Positions 52,260 through 60,877 of a stretch of DNA of 64,000 bases are shown piece by piece (the first letter of the stretch is position 1; the number at the start of each line of letters is the position of its first letter). Location of the stretch: positions 1-64,000 of the forward strand of contig NZ_SSNI01000013.1 of the NCBI RefSeq assembly GCF_010015475.1, in the 5' to 3' direction. The notes beneath the pieces are model-generated. The model had not been told where the DNA came from. It saw only the letters and a list, made by a program, of their open reading frames with translations, and searched no databases. The translations under genes and the position numbers were made by a program. The DNA comes from Pontibacter pamirensis (lineage in GTDB: Bacteria > Bacteroidota > Bacteroidia > Cytophagales > Hymenobacteraceae).

Positions 52260-52992
52260 GAAAGGAAGCTTATTTCCACAGTCGATGGCGTGGCACCACC
52301 TTAACAACTGACTGTAAGACAAAACAGGCGCAGAATCTGAGTTCTGCGCCTGTTTTGTCTTAAAAATGTATTGCACGGGCTCAGGTCACCTAAGGGGCAA
52401 GTAAATTTGCATATTCCGCCCCGGTCGCTACTTCAGTTCTTTTAGCGCAAGACCGACTAAGGGTTTCTGCACCGGCCGATAACATGCTCACCTGACATAA
52501 TGTCTCCCGACTGCACACAAATAAAATCTTCTTTTATTTCTTTCGGCAACTGATTGTGCCTGTCATCATCTTGCATGTTTCTTTTCACGATAGGCATGTG
52601 CAGATAAGGTTTCTTTACTTAGCCACCCAGTAGGGAGTACGGTGCCTTTCCTTTTATACGGCATACTGCAAAGGCCCCGCCAACATAGCCCGCATCAGCA
52701 CCACGAAAAAGTATAAGAAACAAATTTCCGCGGCGAAACGCCATAATAAGACCCGTCTCTAAGGCGTTAGCAGGTTTAAGAACCCTCTATGCCTTATAGC
52801 GCAGTCATGCGTGGCAGGGATGTTGCCAGCAGCGGCTTGTAACAACACGCGCGTTGCGCCTACTGTGGCTGAGAGGCCGTCTACTAATTTTGGAGTAGCA
52901 GCGTTAAATTTCATTTTTAAAAAGCGAGGTTAATCAGTACTTTAGCCACTAGTTAAAATCACCTTGTTGCACTTAAATTGCTTGGTTACGCT
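52260..52992. other. gene-free region with possible decayed coding remnants
   Basis: Over 700 bases between the terminator and the C40 peptidase start. On the minus strand there are short frames with ordinary-looking composition, among them ATG 52914 to TAG 52759 (51 residues, MKFNAATPKLVDGLSATVGA and on) and another of about 39 residues starting at 52576. They lie in different frames and I could not connect them to a known family. They may be remnants of one or more lost genes. Confidence 0.4.
52316..52361 (+). terminator. very strong terminator
   Basis: AAGACAAAACAGGCGCAGAA pairs with TTCTGCGCCTGTTTTGTCTT, a 20-base-pair perfect stem with a short loop, followed by AAAAA. The arms also carry A and T tracts, so it can work in both directions. 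Confidence 0.9.
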
Positions 52993-53613
52993 TTGAAAAC
53001 ACATTATACCACTTCCGCCCTTTTCATCTGCTTTCTGTTGCTGATAGCTTCCTGCCAATCCACACAGCCTACTTTCAGCAAGCGTGGCGAGGCATACAAA
53101 TCTGCCCGCGAAATAGCCGCTGAAAAGCGACTGGCAAAAAAAGGTGGCCGAACAGGCGGCAACACCACCATAGCCTCCTCTAAAGACCGCACCAGCCGCA
53201 CCCGAACCCGCAATTTAGACAAAGATGTAGCCACGGTTATCCAGGCAGCACGCTCTTATACCGGCACTCCTTATAAATGGGGTGGCACCACCCGTGTCGG
53301 AATGGATTGCTCTGGATTGCTCTGTACCTCCTTTCAAACAATTGATGTGGCCTTACCACGCACCTCCGACGAGCAGAGCCGCTATGGCAAAAAAGTAAAA
53401 CCAAAAAACATAAAAGAAGGTGATTTGGTGTTCTTCGGCGCCAACCGCTTTAGCCGTGACGTAACTCATGTGGGTATGGTAACGGAAGTAATCAGCAAAA
53501 AGGAGGTCAGGTTTATACATGCCTCCAGTTCCGTTGGCGTAATAGAGACCAACCTTTATGCCGACCATTTCCAGAAAATTTTCATTAAAGCCGTAAGACC
53601 GCCGGTATTCTAA
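52993..53613 (+). CDS. C40 family (NlpC/P60) peptidase lipoprotein
   Basis: About 206 residues with a lipoprotein signal peptide (ALFICFLLLIASC). A lysine- and arginine-rich linker follows, then the NlpC/P60 domain: TPYKWGGTTRVGMDCSGLL with the catalytic cysteine near 106, DVTHVGMV with the histidine near 159 and HASSSVGV with the third polar residue near 178. It cuts peptidoglycan peptides in the envelope. Start TTG 52993 gives a good signal peptide; TTG 52978 is also possible. No ATG is available. Confidence 0.85.
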   Translation: MKTHYTTSALFICFLLLIASCQSTQPTFSKRGEAYKSAREIAAEKRLAKKGGRTGGNTTIASSKDRTSRTRTRNLDKDVATVIQAARSYTGTPYKWGGTTRVGMDCSGLLCTSFQTIDVALPRTSDEQSRYGKKVKPKNIKEGDLVFFGANRFSRDVTHVGMVTEVISKKEVRFIHASSSVGVIETNLYADHFQKIFIKAVRPPVF

Positions 53614-53754
53614 CTAAAGTTTACTGACCAATTGCTTGTACCGAAAAATTGTAACGTTTTTCAAATTTAATTTAAAGTTAATATAACAAAATTTTTAACT
53701 CACGTACTTAATAGCTTAGACAAATATTTGTTGTTCAACCTGTTATTACGTGCT

Positions 53755-56700
53755 ATGAGATTTTTTTACAAACGATTACTCTTTTGCTTTGCACTTTTCC
53801 TAACGGCGCAAATGGTCTGGGCGCAGGGAGCTACTACAGCAGCTTTGATTGGTACAGTAGCAGAACAAGGTGGTACACCTTTACCGGGAGCCACAGTTAT
53901 AGCTGTACACACACCGACCGGAGCACAGTATGTAGCTAGCACAAATGCCGAAGGCTTTTATAACATCCAAAACATGCGGGTGGGCGGTCCTTATACCGTT
54001 ACCTCTACTTATATCGGCTATCAGCAGCAGCGTGTAGAGGGGATAAACCTGCCATTAGGCCAGACCACACGGGTAGACATCCAGTTAGCAGATAACAACC
54101 TACAGCTTAGCGAGGTGCAGATTATAGGCGAACGGAACGATGTTTTTAACCAGGACCGTACAGGTGCTGCCACCAACGTTTCACGTGCACAATTAGAGAA
54201 CCTGCCAACGCTTAGCAGGAGCCTGCAGGACTTTACGCGTCTGACGCCCCAGGCATCCGGCAATTCCATAGCCGGCACAAATAACCGCTTCAATAACATC
54301 ACCATAGACGGTGCCGTGAACAATGATGTGTTCGGGCTTTCAGGCAGCGGTACTCCTGGTGGTCAGGCAGGCACACAACCAATTTCGCTGGATGCTATAC
54401 AGGAAATTCAGGTGGTTGTAGCCCCTTATGACGTGAAACTGGGCAACTTTACGGGAGGTGGTATAAACGCCATAACCCGCTCAGGTTCAAACGACTTTAC
54501 GGGGTCCGTTTACGGATTCGGACGTAACGAAAACACCATCGGCAGATCTGTGGAGGGAGACAGGGAAAGAGCCGATGAGTTCCAGAACTACCAGTATGGC
54601 GTTCGTCTTGGGGGGCCTATTGTGCGCGACAAGCTTTTCTTCTTCGTGAACTACGATGCAAACAGAATTTCAGAACCCGTTCGCTTTGCCCCCGGCTCTC
54701 CGGAGTCTCAGATTCCATTAAGTGAAGCACAGCAGCTTGCTGACTTTGTACAGAACACGTATGGGTATAATGTAGGCTCTATTGGTGCATATGACAGGGC
54801 TACTCAAAGTGATAAATTTTTCGCCCGTCTTGACTGGAACATTTCAGACATACACCAACTGACACTACGCCACAACCTAGTGGATGCTTTTGACGATAAC
54901 TTTTCAAGAAGCCGCAACTATTTGCGTTTCGGCAACAATGCCTACCGGTTCAACAGTAGTACCAACACATCTGTTCTGGAGTTGAACAGCCGTTTTTCAA
55001 ACAACATATCGAACAACCTGATCATCGGCTATAACCGCATCAGAGAAAGCCGTGACACTTATGGAGAATTGTTCCCTCAAGTTACGATCAGAGACCCGTT
55101 GGGCACCTTTGAGTTTGGCGCACAGCGTTCTTCCACAGCAAACGAACTTGACCAGGATATTTTCGAGTTTACAGACAACTTCACTTACCTTTTAGGCCGG
55201 CACAACTTCACGTTCGGCACGCACAATGAGTTTTTCAAATTCCGCAACCTGTTCATCAACAACTACAACGGTCGCTGGGACTTTAATACCCTGGACGATT
55301 TTTATGGAATAGGCAACGATGGTGAGCCAAACCCTTCGCGTGTTCAGGCAACGTATTCCTTAACTGAAAACCCTTTACCAGCAGCCGAATTCAACGCCAT
55401 GCAGCTTGGTTTTTATGCACAGGATGAATACACCGCCTCTGAAAGGTTGAGATTAACCCTTGGACTGCGTGTCGATATACCGATTTTCCCTGATCAACCT
55501 CCACGTAATGTTCAGTTTGAAAATGATTTCGCAGACATCGCGCCTGGTTTGAGAACCGACCGCACCCCTGGCGGGAACCTGCTGTGGGCCCCCAGGTTTG
55601 GGTTTAACTATACGCCAACAGATGACCGTGACTTCCAGATTCGTGGTGGTACCGGAATTTTCACGGGCCGCGTTCCTTTCGTGTGGTTGTCTAACCAGTT
55701 TACAAACACAGGTACTATTTTCGGAACTGTGTTTCAGAACAACCCTGATGAATTTATCACTGACATTGATGAGCAGCGCAATGCGGGTGCCATCAGCAAC
55801 ACAGTAGAGGTGAACGTTGTTACCGAAGACTTTAACTTACCTCAGGTGTGGAGAAGCAACCTGGCCTTCGACTATACACTGCCAGGCGAAATTACTGCCA
55901 CTTTAGAAGGTATCTATTCTAAAACACTGAACGACGTAGTGTACAGGAACCTGAACCTGGAAGACCCAATTGGAACTTTACCAGGCCCTGATAATCGCAA
56001 CGTGTACCCGGCCAGCACAGCTGAACGTCGTAAAGTGGACAATTATACCAACGTTATTCTTTTAGACAACACGGATAGGGGGTATCGTTACAACCTTACA
56101 GCTCAACTCCGGAAAGATTTCACCAATGGGCTGCAAACTTCAGTAGCCTATACCTATGGTAAGTCGACGGATGTTAACAGTGGCACAAGTTCCACTGCGC
56201 TTTCCAACTGGGAGTTTAACCAAATTGTGAACGACCCTAATAACCCGGAATTAAGCTACTCCCGTTTTGATATCCGTCATAGAATAATTGGCACCAGTGG
56301 TTATACTTTCCGCTATGCTGACAACTTTGCTACCGGTATTTCGCTCTTTTACCAGGGCCAGTCAGGTCTGCCGTTTACATACCTGTATGCGCAGGACCTG
56401 AATAACGATGGGAACTTTGCCAATGACCTGATTTATGTTCCAGGTGGCAGAGATGAGATCAATCTTGTTTCCTTCACAGCAGGCGGCACAACTTATACTT
56501 CGGATGAGCAGTGGGAAGCATTGGATGCTTTTATAGCAAGCGATGATTACCTGAGCGACCGTCGCGGCCAGTATGCAGAACGCAATGCCGCCCGCATGCC
56601 CTGGACCCATCAGTTTGACATCCGACTGTTTCAGGACTTTTACATTAACACCGGTGAGAAGCGTCATACCCTTCAGATTACATTCGATATCTTTAACGTA

Positions 56701-56895
56701 GGCAACCTGCTTAACAGAGACTGGGGCCGCCAGTACTTTGTAAATAACAGCGCCAACGAGATTATCCGCTATGCTGGCCGTAGCGATACAGGCGAGCCTA
56801 CTTTTAATTTCAACCCGAACAATGCAGCTTATAACGTTTCTCAATTTGACTCGAGATGGCAAGGCCAGTTGGGTATAAGGTATCTATTTGAGTAA
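53755..56895 (+). CDS. Oar-type TonB-dependent outer membrane receptor
   Basis: About 1046 residues. A signal peptide (RLLFCFALFLTAQMVWAQ) is followed by a carboxypeptidase regulatory-like beta domain (GTVAEQGGTPLPGATVIAVH, then GFYNIQNMRVGGPYTV), a plug domain (RLTPQASGNSIAGTNNRFNN, then YDVKLGNFTGGGINAITRSG) and a large beta barrel ending GQLGIRYLFE with a C-terminal aromatic residue. The layout is that of Oar-like receptors of Bacteroidota. The ligand is unknown. ATG 53755 gives the signal peptide. A paralogue follows on the same strand, each with its own terminator. Confidence 0.88.
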   Translation: MRFFYKRLLFCFALFLTAQMVWAQGATTAALIGTVAEQGGTPLPGATVIAVHTPTGAQYVASTNAEGFYNIQNMRVGGPYTVTSTYIGYQQQRVEGINLPLGQTTRVDIQLADNNLQLSEVQIIGERNDVFNQDRTGAATNVSRAQLENLPTLSRSLQDFTRLTPQASGNSIAGTNNRFNNITIDGAVNNDVFGLSGSGTPGGQAGTQPISLDAIQEIQVVVAPYDVKLGNFTGGGINAITRSGSNDFTGSVYGFGRNENTIGRSVEGDRERADEFQNYQYGVRLGGPIVRDKLFFFVNYDANRISEPVRFAPGSPESQIPLSEAQQLADFVQNTYGYNVGSIGAYDRATQSDKFFARLDWNISDIHQLTLRHNLVDAFDDNFSRSRNYLRFGNNAYRFNSSTNTSVLELNSRFSNNISNNLIIGYNRIRESRDTYGELFPQVTIRDPLGTFEFGAQRSSTANELDQDIFEFTDNFTYLLGRHNFTFGTHNEFFKFRNLFINNYNGRWDFNTLDDFYGIGNDGEPNPSRVQATYSLTENPLPAAEFNAMQLGFYAQDEYTASERLRLTLGLRVDIPIFPDQPPRNVQFENDFADIAPGLRTDRTPGGNLLWAPRFGFNYTPTDDRDFQIRGGTGIFTGRVPFVWLSNQFTNTGTIFGTVFQNNPDEFITDIDEQRNAGAISNTVEVNVVTEDFNLPQVWRSNLAFDYTLPGEITATLEGIYSKTLNDVVYRNLNLEDPIGTLPGPDNRNVYPASTAERRKVDNYTNVILLDNTDRGYRYNLTAQLRKDFTNGLQTSVAYTYGKSTDVNSGTSSTALSNWEFNQIVNDPNNPELSYSRFDIRHRIIGTSGYTFRYADNFATGISLFYQGQSGLPFTYLYAQDLNNDGNFANDLIYVPGGRDEINLVSFTAGGTTYTSDEQWEALDAFIASDDYLSDRRGQYAERNAARMPWTHQFDIRLFQDFYINTGEKRHTLQITFDIFNVGNLLNRDWGRQYFVNNSANEIIRYAGRSDTGEPTFNFNPNNAAYNVSQFDSRWQGQLGIRYLFE

Positions 56896-56919
56896 AAAAT
56901 ATTCTTCGAATTTCTCAGC

Positions 56920-56949
56920 AAAAAGGCAGGGCTCAGGTCCTGCCTTTTT
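56920..56949 (+). terminator. terminator after the first receptor gene
   Basis: AAAAAGGCAGG pairs with CCTGCCTTTTT. Confidence 0.85.
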
Positions 56950-57052
56950 CGTTTATATGCCTTCCTGCTCTTGGTTGGGCATATCAACATTCGCTTACCC
57001 GTTTACCCAACTTTAAAAGTCAGAAATAACAATTAAATAATATAACATAGGG

Positions 57053-57083
57053 TTGATAGTGAAGGTTGAGCGGCTTACTTTTG
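57053..57083 (+). promoter_or_regulatory. Bacteroidota-type promoter of the second receptor gene
   Basis: TTG (57053-57055), 20 bases, TACTTTTG (57076-57083), matching TTG and TAnnTTTG, 24 bases before ATG 57107. It rules out the upstream in-frame start at 57053, which lies inside the promoter. Confidence 0.65.
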
Positions 57084-57106
57084 CGCCAAAATCAACCAAC
57101 CCATTT

Positions 57107-60100
57107 ATGAAAAAGTTTTACAGTTTATTTAGTCTCATCCTGGTGATGGTACTGATGACACAGTACAGTTGGGCGCAAGGTGTCACCACCTCCTCTATGA
57201 CAGGTGTTGTGACAGATCAACAAGGTGAAGGCCTCCCCGGAGCAACGGTAGTTGCTGTACACACACCGTCTGGAACCAACTATGGTACCGCAACATTAGC
57301 AGACGGGAGGTTTACAATTCCTAATATGCGTGTTGGCGGGCCTTACACTGTAACGGTAAGGTATGTAGGCTTCCAGGACAAAATCTACAACAACATTAGC
57401 CTGAACCTTGGTACTGCTTATAGCCTGAACGTAAAATTAGCGGAGCAGTCTAATGAGTTAAGCGAGGTACAGATTGTATCTGACCGTAACGCAATCATAA
57501 GCTCAGAGCGTGCAGGTACTGCCACAAACATCTCCCGTGAGGCAATCACCGCTTTACCTACCATCAGCCGCTCTATTAACGACTTTACGCGTTTAACGCC
57601 TCAGGCAAGTGGTACTTCTTTTGGTGGCCAAGACAACCGCCTTAACAATATTACGGTAGACGGTTCTATTCTGAACAGCAGCTTTGGTTTGAGCGGCCAG
57701 CCAGGAGGCCGTACTGGTACTGCCCCAATCAGCTTGGACGCTATTGAGCAGGTACAGGTAAACCTGGCCCCTTATGACGTTAGACAAGGTGGCTTTACTG
57801 GTGCAGGTATTAATGCTGTGACACGCTCAGGTACAAATGAGTTCTCTGGCTCTGTGTTCTATAACATCCAAAATGAGAAATTTCTTGGTACTGAAGCAAA
57901 AGGAAGAGAAGTAGCATCAGACAACTTCAACAACACGCAGGCAGGCTTCCGTTTAGGAGGTCCTATAATTAAGAACAAGCTGTTTTTCTTCGTGAACGGC
58001 GAAATTGAGCGCCGTACTGAGCCAGCTACTACATTTAGAGCCAATAGAGGTGGTGAGGCAGTAGAAGGTAACGTAACACGCGTACTGGAGTCTGACCTGG
58101 ACAACCTAAGCACCTTCCTGAGAGATAGATTTGGTTATGAAACAGGTCCTTACCAGGGGTATGACAACCAAACAAGGAGCAATAAATTCCTTGCAAAGCT
58201 GGACTACAACATCAACAACAATCACAGAGCGAGCATCCGTTACAACATGCTCGACTCAGAAAGAGATGCCTTGACAAGTAACAGTTCCTCCCTTGGTTTC
58301 GGTAGCCGCAGAACCAACCTGAACGCACTTAACTATCAAAACTCAAACTATATTCAGTTTGAAAAAATCCACTCCGTTATTGGTGAATTGAACTCAACTT
58401 TTGGTTCGAAGTTCTCTAATAACATGATTGTAGGTTATACCTCTCAGAATGAAGACAGAGGCTCGCGTGGTGATTTCTTCCCGCTTATTGAGATCCAGAA
58501 TGCTGGTGCAAATTATATCACGGCTGGTTTTGAGCCATTCACGCCAAATAACAGGCTTAGCTACTCAACGCTTCAGTTTCAAAACAACTTCACCTATTAT
58601 GCAGGAGCCCATACATTAACTGCTGGTGTTAACGTAGAGCGTCTTTCATTTGAGAACGTTTTCTTCCCAGGCTCACAGAGTGTGTACGTGTTTAACTCAT
58701 TAGATGACTTTTATACTGCCGCAGACCAATACCTGACAGATCCAAACGCTGAAACATCAGCTGTTGAGCTAAGAAGATTCCAGTTGCGTTATTCTGCACT
58801 GCCAGGAGGAGCTGAGCCAATTCAGCCTACAAGGGTAACCTATAGCGGTTTATATATCCAGGACTCATGGGCTGCTATGCGTAATTTAACAGTAACAGCC
58901 GGTTTACGAGCAGATGTATCTGCATTTGACAAAACAGGATTCGAAAACCCAGCTGTAGCCGAGATGACTTTCAGAGATGCGGATGGCAGTCCTCTACAGG
59001 TAAATACGTCTAAACTTCCGGACACTAAAATCCTTTGGTCTCCACGTGTAGGTTTTAACTGGGATGTGCTGGATGACAAGACGCTGCAAATCCGTGGTGG
59101 TTCAGGTATCTTCTCTGGTCGCCCTCCATTTGTATGGATTTCTAACCAGATTGGTAACAATGGTGTGCTGACAGGATTTACCTCGGACGACAGAACAACA
59201 CAGTATCCGTTTAACCCAAATCCAACAGCTCATATTCCAACTCAACCAACACTGCCAAGTTCTTACGATATCAACGTATCCGACAGAAACTTTACATTCC
59301 CACAGGTTTGGAGAAGCAACCTTGCTGTTGACAAGTCTCTTTTCGCTGGTATAGTAGGTACATTAGAGTTTATTTACAGCAAAAACATCAACAGTGCCAA
59401 CTACATCAATATTAACCAAGCCCCTGCTACTGCTACGTTCAGTGGTCCGGATAACCGTTTGATGTACCCAGGTTTTGGCCTGCGAAATGATGCCTTTAAC
59501 AACGCAAGCCGCATCAACCCAACTATTACATCAGCTCCTTACCTGACGAATACAGACAAAGGTTACTCTTATTCCTTTACTGCTCAGTTAGAAAAGCCTT
59601 TCAATAACGGACTGTTTGCCCGTTTGGCTTACAATTTCAGTGAGGCAAAAGACTTGCTATCAGCCGGTAGCACAGCTGGTGGTTCTTACAATGGTATCCG
59701 TAGTGTTAATGGAAACAACTTCCCTGAACTTGCTTTTTCTGACAATGATCAACGTCACCGCGTAATCGGCTCCATCTCTTACCGCAAGGAGTATGCAGGT
59801 TTCGGTGCTACTCAGATATCCCTGTTCAGCGAAGCCCGTAACCAGAACCGCTTTAACTACACTTACAATGGTGACATGAACGGTGACGGTATTTTTGGCA
59901 ATGACCTGCTTTATGTTCCGAGTAATGGTAGCGAGTTGAGCTTCTTACCTATCACATCCAAAGATGCAGCTGGTAATACCATCGTCGTTTTCACGCCACA
60001 GCAGCAACAGGACGCTTTTGAGGCATACATTGCGCAGGACGAGTATCTGAACTCCCGCCGTGGCCAATATGCTGAGCGTAATGGCGCCTTAATGCCTTGG

Positions 60101-60403
60101 GTATACCAGACTGACCTGAGCCTTGTGCAGGAGTTCTTTGTAAATGTAGGAGGCAAGCGTAACACGCTGCAACTAAGAGGTGATGTCTTCAACGTTGGCA
60201 ACCTGATTAACAGCGACTGGGGTGTATATAACAGAGTACTGCAAACCTCACCACTTATAGCTGCTGGTGTAAATGCAGACAATGTTCCTGTATACAGAAT
60301 GCAAACAATCGGAAATCAACTTCTGACAAGAACGTTTGATACTTCAGCCGGAATAGATGATGTTTGGAGAGCACAAATTGGTTTGCGCTACATCTTCAAC
60401 TAA
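57107..60403 (+). CDS. Oar-type TonB-dependent outer membrane receptor, paralogue
   Basis: About 1098 residues with the same architecture as its neighbour: signal peptide (MKKFYSLFSLILVMVLMTQ, then YSWAQ), regulatory-like domain (GVVTDQQGEGLPGATVVAVH), plug (RLTPQASGTSFGGQDNRLNN, then VRQGGFTGAGINAVTRSGTN) and a barrel ending AQIGLRYIFN. The shared segments RLTPQASG, NAxTRSG and RRGQYAERNxAxMPW show that the pair arose by duplication. The loop regions differ, so the ligands may too. ATG 57107 has a good promoter upstream. Substrate unknown. Confidence 0.88.
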   Translation: MKKFYSLFSLILVMVLMTQYSWAQGVTTSSMTGVVTDQQGEGLPGATVVAVHTPSGTNYGTATLADGRFTIPNMRVGGPYTVTVRYVGFQDKIYNNISLNLGTAYSLNVKLAEQSNELSEVQIVSDRNAIISSERAGTATNISREAITALPTISRSINDFTRLTPQASGTSFGGQDNRLNNITVDGSILNSSFGLSGQPGGRTGTAPISLDAIEQVQVNLAPYDVRQGGFTGAGINAVTRSGTNEFSGSVFYNIQNEKFLGTEAKGREVASDNFNNTQAGFRLGGPIIKNKLFFFVNGEIERRTEPATTFRANRGGEAVEGNVTRVLESDLDNLSTFLRDRFGYETGPYQGYDNQTRSNKFLAKLDYNINNNHRASIRYNMLDSERDALTSNSSSLGFGSRRTNLNALNYQNSNYIQFEKIHSVIGELNSTFGSKFSNNMIVGYTSQNEDRGSRGDFFPLIEIQNAGANYITAGFEPFTPNNRLSYSTLQFQNNFTYYAGAHTLTAGVNVERLSFENVFFPGSQSVYVFNSLDDFYTAADQYLTDPNAETSAVELRRFQLRYSALPGGAEPIQPTRVTYSGLYIQDSWAAMRNLTVTAGLRADVSAFDKTGFENPAVAEMTFRDADGSPLQVNTSKLPDTKILWSPRVGFNWDVLDDKTLQIRGGSGIFSGRPPFVWISNQIGNNGVLTGFTSDDRTTQYPFNPNPTAHIPTQPTLPSSYDINVSDRNFTFPQVWRSNLAVDKSLFAGIVGTLEFIYSKNINSANYININQAPATATFSGPDNRLMYPGFGLRNDAFNNASRINPTITSAPYLTNTDKGYSYSFTAQLEKPFNNGLFARLAYNFSEAKDLLSAGSTAGGSYNGIRSVNGNNFPELAFSDNDQRHRVIGSISYRKEYAGFGATQISLFSEARNQNRFNYTYNGDMNGDGIFGNDLLYVPSNGSELSFLPITSKDAAGNTIVVFTPQQQQDAFEAYIAQDEYLNSRRGQYAERNGALMPWVYQTDLSLVQEFFVNVGGKRNTLQLRGDVFNVGNLINSDWGVYNRVLQTSPLIAAGVNADNVPVYRMQTIGNQLLTRTFDTSAGIDDVWRAQIGLRYIFN

Positions 60404-60424
60404 GTAATTTTTAGTCTATACATT

Positions 60425-60450
60425 AAAGGGGCAGCTTTGGCTGCCCCTTT
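60425..60450 (+). terminator. terminator after the second receptor gene
   Basis: AAAGGGGCAGC pairs with GCTGCCCCTTT, then TCTTTT. Confidence 0.85.
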
Positions 60451-60500
60451 TCTTTTGAACAAATATTTTGCAGGATGTTTTTCTTCTTAAATATTTATCC

Positions 60501-60508
60501 TATTTTTG
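60501..60508 (+). promoter_or_regulatory. -7 promoter box of the tRNA gene
   Basis: TATTTTTG matches TAnnTTTG and ends 10 bases before the tRNA. A -33 TTG at normal distance was not found. Confidence 0.4.
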
Positions 60509-60518
60509 TGCCACACAA

Positions 60519-60592
<74 letters not shown>

Positions 60593-60603
60593 CACAGATA
60601 ATT

Positions 60604-60640
60604 AAGCACTTACGAGGTAAAACTGGTAAGTGCTTTTTTT
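60604..60640 (+). terminator. terminator after tRNA-Ala
   Basis: AAGCACTTAC pairs with GTAAGTGCTT, followed by TTTTT. Confidence 0.88.
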
Positions 60641-60641
60641 A

Positions 60642-60664
60642 TGTACACACAATTTACACACAAC
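60642..60664. repeat. tandem TACACACAA repeat beside the tRNA
   Basis: TACACACAA occurs twice with two bases between. Short direct repeats just past a tRNA 3' end sometimes mark integrase arm sites, but no integrase is present, so this is only a possibility. Confidence 0.35.
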
Positions 60665-60877
60665 TCTTAATATTTTTGAAGAGGCAAAGCAAAGAGTAGC
60701 CTAACTTACCTAGATATCCGCTTTCAAAGATTAGTTAAAAGACCAGTTTTTGAATTCCTGTCAGAAGTTGTTAGTGGCTCAAGGCACACAACAAGTGAAG
60801 GTTTACACTCCCGCTAAGCCTGACCTTTCCCTGATGCGGCTGTTTCTCATGGCCAGAGAGAAAACAGAACTCATCAA

